Virus record (IMG/VR): IMGVR_UViG_3300046004_000470
Location: 1-21,906 of that record
DNA from: a virus
Reading direction: 5' to 3' (one strand)
Length of the DNA: 21,906 nucleotides
The notes beneath the pieces are model-generated. The model had not been told where the DNA came from. It worked only from the letters and a program-made list of their open reading frames with translations, and made no database searches. Made by a program: the position numbers and the translations under genes. Below, in pieces: positions 19,385 to 21,906 of the stretch. Each line of letters begins with the position of its first letter. Positions within the stretch are counted from its first letter, which is position 1.

Positions 19385-19570
19385 ATGTTTGACTACTTAA
19401 ATAAACTAATAGATGAGTATGGGCATGGACTGACATACAAAAACTTATATGGCATACAGGTTGAACCCGACCCAAACCGTGAGCGCCGAGTGCAGGTAGT
19501 GATTGAATCAATGGGCGACAAGTATTTACTGGCTAAGCCAATAGAAAGGAAAACAGATGGAGGAGTTTAA
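19385..19570 (+). CDS. Unidentified small protein, 61 residues
   Basis: The ATG at 19385, one base after the preceding stop, is preferred to an upstream start in the same frame because GGAGG (19374-19378) is 6 bases upstream. The product MFDYLNKLIDEYGHGLTYKN... has a helix and a basic strand region (PNRERRVQVVIESM). No family is recognised. Its end overlaps the following gene by 14 bases. Confidence 0.65.
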   Translation: MFDYLNKLIDEYGHGLTYKNLYGIQVEPDPNRERRVQVVIESMGDKYLLAKPIERKTDGGV

Positions 19571-19703
19571 CGAACGGGATTTGTTCGCAGCTTTTGCTAT
19601 GAACGGTCTGATTGCAAACAATGGGTTTTGTAAGGGGGTAGTGCCCATGTCGTATGACATAGCAGATGCAATGATGAAAGAAAAGGAAAAGCGTGATGAA
19701 TGA
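19557..19703 (+). CDS. Conserved small phage protein, 48 residues
   Basis: The ATG at 19557 overlaps the preceding gene by 14 bases and has GAAAGGAAAACAG upstream. The product MEEFNERDLFAAFAMNGLIA... ADAMMKEKEKRDE has the motif D-L-F-A-A-x-A-M-x-G-L, which I recognise from short hypothetical proteins of many phages. It is predicted to have two helices around a short loop with Cys25. Function unknown. Its stop overlaps the next start by 8 bases. Confidence 0.7.
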   Translation: MEEFNERDLFAAFAMNGLIANNGFCKGVVPMSYDIADAMMKEKEKRDE

Positions 19704-20163
19704 ACAAGCAATTAAAGAAGAACGCGAAAGAAGTGCTAGAAAGAAAGCCGAGATTGATGCTGAAGTAAATAACAACAGAGAGATTGTGTATAACTATGTT
19801 GCATCACGTAAAGATGTATTAGGTAAACAATGCGTAGAGGAGTTGGAATTCTTTGAGAAGGGTAAACGGTATCTAGAATGGCTATCACTAAATGGCTATT
19901 TAGTTCGTATGAAACGCACAGTTGATAACAAGCGTCAGTATGTATACAACGCGGCAACACCCTATGTAAAACCGCACTATGACGCGCCAATCATTAAGCC
20001 TACGCAAGCCCAGATAGCTGTGAAGAACGTCACTAGAGTATTTAAATTACTAGACCGAGAGCATGTGCCCATGACCAAAGAAGAACGAGCGAAACAAGCA
20101 AAACGGTCGAGTAGTGGCATGAGTGGCATGCAAAGTAGCATGCGTATGTTTGGGAGTTGGTAA
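19696..20163 (+). CDS. Possible winged-helix protein with charged N-terminus, 155 residues
   Basis: The ATG at 19696 follows a GTG in frame and has AAAAGGAAAAG upstream. The N-terminus (residues 1-30) is a charged coiled coil (EERERSARKKAEIDAE). Residues about 50-90 hold FEKGKRYLEWLSLNGYLVRM followed by RTVDNKRQYVYNAATPYV, a helix ending in NGYLVR followed by a beta hairpin, the shape of a winged helix. A Ser/Met-rich tail with GMSGMQSSMRMFG ends it. A DNA-binding regulator is possible. The call is by pattern only; homology is not established. Confidence 0.6.
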   Translation: MNEQAIKEERERSARKKAEIDAEVNNNREIVYNYVASRKDVLGKQCVEELEFFEKGKRYLEWLSLNGYLVRMKRTVDNKRQYVYNAATPYVKPHYDAPIIKPTQAQIAVKNVTRVFKLLDREHVPMTKEERAKQAKRSSSGMSGMQSSMRMFGSW

Positions 20164-20345
20164 TGGAAAAATTAGATGACAAGAACCGTGAAAGTTTTGG
20201 CGAGACTGTGCGTAGGATAGTTCTGAGTGTCCCGAATACGACAAACAATAACTTAGGTATTTTGATTGAGAATATCTACCTACGCTTTCAATTAGAAGCC
20301 GAACGAGATGCGAGGGACAGAGCTAATGGTAAACATGGTGATTGA
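20163..20345 (+). CDS. Unidentified small protein, 60 residues
   Basis: The ATG at 20163 shares its A with the preceding stop (TAATG), so it is coupled. The product MEKLDDKNRESFGETVRRIV... ends ERDARDRANGKHGD. It is highly charged with one central hydrophobic helix region (NLGILIENIYLRFQLEAE), probably a helical dimer. No family is recognised. Confidence 0.65.
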   Translation: MEKLDDKNRESFGETVRRIVLSVPNTTNNNLGILIENIYLRFQLEAERDARDRANGKHGD

Positions 20346-20463
20346 GTATGTCCAGTGCTACTGGATATCGTTTGGGTTAGGTATGGTATGTATGTTTATT
20401 ATAGGAGAAGTAAATGAGCGACGGAATGACGGACATGATGGAAGAAGAAAACGCATTAGCTAA
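20335..20463 (+). CDS. Possible tiny overlapping membrane protein, 42 residues
   Basis: From the ATG at 20335 a frame runs to TAA at 20461-20463. It gives MVIEYVQCYWISFGLGMVCM then FIIGEVNERRNDGHDGRRKR, one clear transmembrane helix and a very basic tail, the positive-inside layout. It overlaps the previous gene by 11 bases and the next (20414) by 50 bases in another frame. The ribosome site is poor. The frame fills an otherwise genuine 68-base gap between genes, so it may be real, but chance cannot be excluded. Confidence 0.35.
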   Translation: MVIEYVQCYWISFGLGMVCMFIIGEVNERRNDGHDGRRKRIS

Positions 20464-20656
20464 GCAAGTGGGCGGTAACCACTATGCTGAAATGGCAATA
20501 CAGCCTGTTGAGTTTATTGTAGCTAATGAACTAGGTTTTTTAGAGGGCAACATCGTTAAGTATGTCTGCCGACACCACGCAAAGAACGGCGCAGAGGATA
20601 TACATAAAGCGATACACTACTGCGAGTTGTTGTTACAGACTAAGTATGGAGAATAG
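20414..20656 (+). CDS. DUF3310 protein (T7 gp1.7 family)
   Basis: The ATG at 20414 has ATAGGAG about 9 bases upstream. The 80-residue protein contains QVGGNHYAEMAIQPVEFI (residues 18-35) and GNIVKYVCRHHAKNGAEDIH (45-64), the two signature segments of the DUF3310 family. The T7 member gp1.7 is a nucleotide kinase affecting dTMP and dGMP and dideoxy-nucleotide sensitivity. This protein is shorter than gp1.7 and lacks flanking sequence, so only the conserved core is present. The role is likely in nucleotide metabolism, by family analogy. The GTG/ATG start of the next gene follows at the stop. Confidence 0.88.
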   Translation: MSDGMTDMMEEENALAKQVGGNHYAEMAIQPVEFIVANELGFLEGNIVKYVCRHHAKNGAEDIHKAIHYCELLLQTKYGE

Positions 20657-20658
20657 TG

Positions 20659-20877
20659 ATGAGAGTATTATCTGCTACATGGAGTGGTCATCAAGATAAA
20701 ACCAAGATTAAGTTCAGTGAAGAATTTGTAGAATCAGACTGGATAGTTAAGATGGACGTGTTAGGGGATTTAATTGCTGACCTATCTGACCACTACAATA
20801 CATTACTTGAATTAGATTGGGACGCACGTAAAGCATACAACTTTAAGAAAGAAAATCAAGATGTGGGTGCTACTTGA
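20659..20877 (+). CDS. Unidentified small protein, 72 residues
   Basis: The ATG at 20659 is two bases after the preceding stop, with TATGGAG upstream. The protein MRVLSATWSGHQDKTKIKFS... has a strand-turn-strand start and a helix (DLIADLSDHYNTLLELDWDA). No motif is recognised. Its end overlaps the next gene by 17 bases. Confidence 0.7.
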   Translation: MRVLSATWSGHQDKTKIKFSEEFVESDWIVKMDVLGDLIADLSDHYNTLLELDWDARKAYNFKKENQDVGAT

Positions 20878-20995
20878 CTTTGATGGTGAGCCGTTGCGCT
20901 ACTATAACTACCCTGCTACTGGGACGGTCGAGATTGTAGAAAAGAAATTAACTTTAGATGAAATGTTTGAACATTTAGGAGAAGCACTATTATGA
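20861..20995 (+). CDS. Small conserved phage protein, 44 residues
   Basis: The ATG at 20861 overlaps the previous gene by 17 bases. The product MWVLLDFDGEPLRYYNYPAT... ends LDEMFEHLGEALL. The opening MWVLLDFDGEP is one I associate with a set of very short phage proteins, probably a two-strand hairpin and helix. It overlaps the following gene by 4 bases. Although short, the coupled overlaps at both ends support it. Function unknown. Confidence 0.65.
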   Translation: MWVLLDFDGEPLRYYNYPATGTVEIVEKKLTLDEMFEHLGEALL

Positions 20996-21168
20996 AAGTA
21001 AAACGTACGATGCCTAAGTGGGTATGGTGGAAGAAAGGCGAATGTGTTATTGAAGTGCTCAAGACAGGACACTTCCCGACTACCATAATAGGCAAGTTGC
21101 CCACAGGTAAAGAAACAGAAATAGACATTGACGAGCTAGACCTACATGGAGAAGGAGTAGAGCTATGA
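20992..21168 (+). CDS. Small protein, 58 residues
   Basis: The ATG at 20992 overlaps the preceding stop (ATGA), with AGGAG about 12 bases upstream inside the previous gene. The product MKVKRTMPKWVWWKKGECVI... GHFPTTIIGKLPTGKETEID has a basic Trp-rich start (KWVWWKK) followed by beta strands, consistent with a small barrel-like domain. It probably interacts with nucleic acid or protein, but no family is recognised. The stop overlaps the next start (ATGA). Confidence 0.7.
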   Translation: MKVKRTMPKWVWWKKGECVIEVLKTGHFPTTIIGKLPTGKETEIDIDELDLHGEGVEL

Positions 21169-21392
21169 GCTGGAACTATCGAGTAGTTAAGTTTGAAGGT
21201 GCGTTTGATGAGCCATACTATGAGGTAAAAGAAGTATATTACAACCGCGATGGTTCGCTCATGGGGTTCTGTGATGCAACCGTAGCAAGCGATACCTTTG
21301 AGGGTATCATCGAAGTGCTAGACCAAATGAAAGCTGACGCTCACCGTATCATAATAGATGAGGAAGAATTCTTCAGAGAGGACATAGAATGA
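21165..21392 (+). CDS. Phage protein related to the gene at 11250, 75 residues
   Basis: The ATG at 21165 overlaps the preceding stop by 4 bases and follows GGAGAAGGAG. The protein MSWNYRVVKFEGAFDEPYYE has KEVYYNRDGSLMGFCDATVA (about 22-41) and an acidic C-terminal helix with IIDEEEFFREDIE. It shares M-[ST]-W-x-x-RV and KEV-x-Y-x-x-D with the 11250 product. The function is unknown; this is a duplicated small family. Confidence 0.78.
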   Translation: MSWNYRVVKFEGAFDEPYYEVKEVYYNRDGSLMGFCDATVASDTFEGIIEVLDQMKADAHRIIIDEEEFFREDIE

Positions 21393-21595
21393 AAATCACA
21401 TTAGACTTATCAGATTCAACACAGTTAGCCGAGATACTGGATGCCATAGTAGGCGCACACTTGAAGTCAAGTAGGAGACAGATAGTTGACTGGCACTCAA
21501 CCCACCCCGACGACGTGGAGTACGACACCAAAGTAATAGGGGCATTGGATACAGTAATTGAATACTTTACAGGAGAAGATGATGGCACAACATAA
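21389..21595 (+). CDS. Unidentified small helical protein, 68 residues
   Basis: The ATG at 21389 overlaps the preceding stop by 4 bases. The product MKITLDLSDSTQLAEILDAI... has a helix, a loop with RRQIVDWHSTHPDDVEYDTK and a second helix (VIGALDTVIEYFTGEDDG). No family is recognised. It overlaps the next gene by 14 bases. Confidence 0.68.
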   Translation: MKITLDLSDSTQLAEILDAIVGAHLKSSRRQIVDWHSTHPDDVEYDTKVIGALDTVIEYFTGEDDGTT

Positions 21596-21845
21596 ATGGC
21601 ACAAAGAAATTAAAGCATGGGCGGATGGTGCGGAGATTGAGTATTTTGATGAACTAAAAATAAGATGGCTAGATGTTTTAGGTATGCCGAGATGGGATAG
21701 TAGTAGTGAATACCGCATTAAACCACAGCCTAAAGAGCCACAGTATATAAATGTATATGGTTGGCTAGAAAACGGAAACATAACATTTAAACAATATGGG
21801 CCATACTTAGGCAAAATTAAATTGGAGGTTGACGATGCCGTGTAA
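21582..21845 (+). CDS. Conserved phage protein with KWHKEIKAWADG motif, 87 residues
   Basis: The ATG at 21582 follows AGGAGAAGATG, with an in-frame ATG one codon before. The product MAQHKWHKEIKAWADGAEIE... SSEYRIKPQPKEPQYINVYG contains the K-W-x-K-E-I-x-A-W-A-D-G motif and later the S-E-Y-R-I-K-P segment, the signature of a common family of hypothetical phage proteins. The N-terminal helix and the later beta strand suggest a small alpha/beta domain. The biochemical role is not known to me. It overlaps the next gene by 11 bases. Confidence 0.78.
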   Translation: MAQHKWHKEIKAWADGAEIEYFDELKIRWLDVLGMPRWDSSSEYRIKPQPKEPQYINVYGWLENGNITFKQYGPYLGKIKLEVDDAV

Positions 21846-21906
21846 CCAAAACTGTAATCAAGGTCGTGAGTGCGACTGTGGCGGTAGTAAATCAGATAGA
21901 GCAGTG
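21835..21906 (+). CDS. Cysteine-rich small protein, cut off by the right edge
   Basis: The ATG at 21835 overlaps the preceding gene by 11 bases and is open to the window edge (24 codons). The visible part MPCNQNCNQGRECDCGGSKS has four cysteines at residues 3, 7, 13 and 15 and may bind zinc. TTGGAGG at 21822-21828 is a good ribosome site. Only the start is visible, so the family is uncertain. Confidence 0.6.
   Translation, partial: MPCNQNCNQGRECDCGGSKSDRAV

Overview
This window looks like the junction of the leftward virion-assembly arm and the rightward early/middle arm of a tailed double-stranded DNA phage (Caudoviricetes), probably from an uncultured bacterium. The evidence is a complete terminase-portal-scaffold gene order on the minus strand, dozens of short tightly packed genes on the plus strand, ATGA and TAATG stop/start overlaps, strong AAGGAG-type ribosome sites, and no metabolic or host-like genes. 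No integrase, lysis, polymerase or tail genes fall in the window, so lifestyle, host and exact family cannot be read from it.

Minus strand, 1-6575 (read right to left): small terminase candidate, large terminase, an 847-residue portal, a 64-residue helical protein, a GroES-like co-chaperonin, a coiled-coil scaffold-like protein, and the beginning of another gene cut by the window edge. A near-consensus leftward promoter (TTGACA, 17 bp, TACTAT) stands just upstream of this operon. The 363-bp strand-switch region separates it from the rightward genes.

Plus strand, 6939-9408: small genes, several of them very acidic, each separated by a GC-rich hairpin, many with TTCG loops. They are served by three near-identical promoters (TTTACA, 18 bp, TATAAA). 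At the predicted transcription start of each promoter is an inverted repeat. In the first two, the stem bases differ but pairing is kept and the AAATT loop is identical, which suggests mRNAs that begin with a hairpin.

Non-coding 9409-10395: a strong terminator, copies of a GATACCAGTTAC element, dispersed AATCGGG/CCCGATT palindromes, a 12-copy TGTTCTA/TAGAACA array beside a very AT-rich tract (candidate replication origin or large operator), and the first of two copies of a 51-bp promoter repeat.

Plus strand, 10396-12990: nine small genes, including a zinc-ribbon protein and a winged-helix candidate. The second 51-bp promoter copy and a palindrome then lead into 13149-18536. This holds a three-gene set (DUF3150-like protein, MoxR/CobS-like AAA ATPase, HExxH plus von Willebrand A protein) followed by two large proteins I do not recognise. 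This module is the most interesting coding system in the window. From 18536 to the right edge are small overlapping genes, including a VRR-NUC nuclease and a DUF3310 protein (the T7 gp1.7 family).

Three families of repeated intergenic sequences (18-bp-spacer promoters with leader hairpins, 51-bp extended -10 promoters, and AATCGGG palindromes) tie the rightward arm together and point to phage-specific transcriptional and post-transcriptional control.
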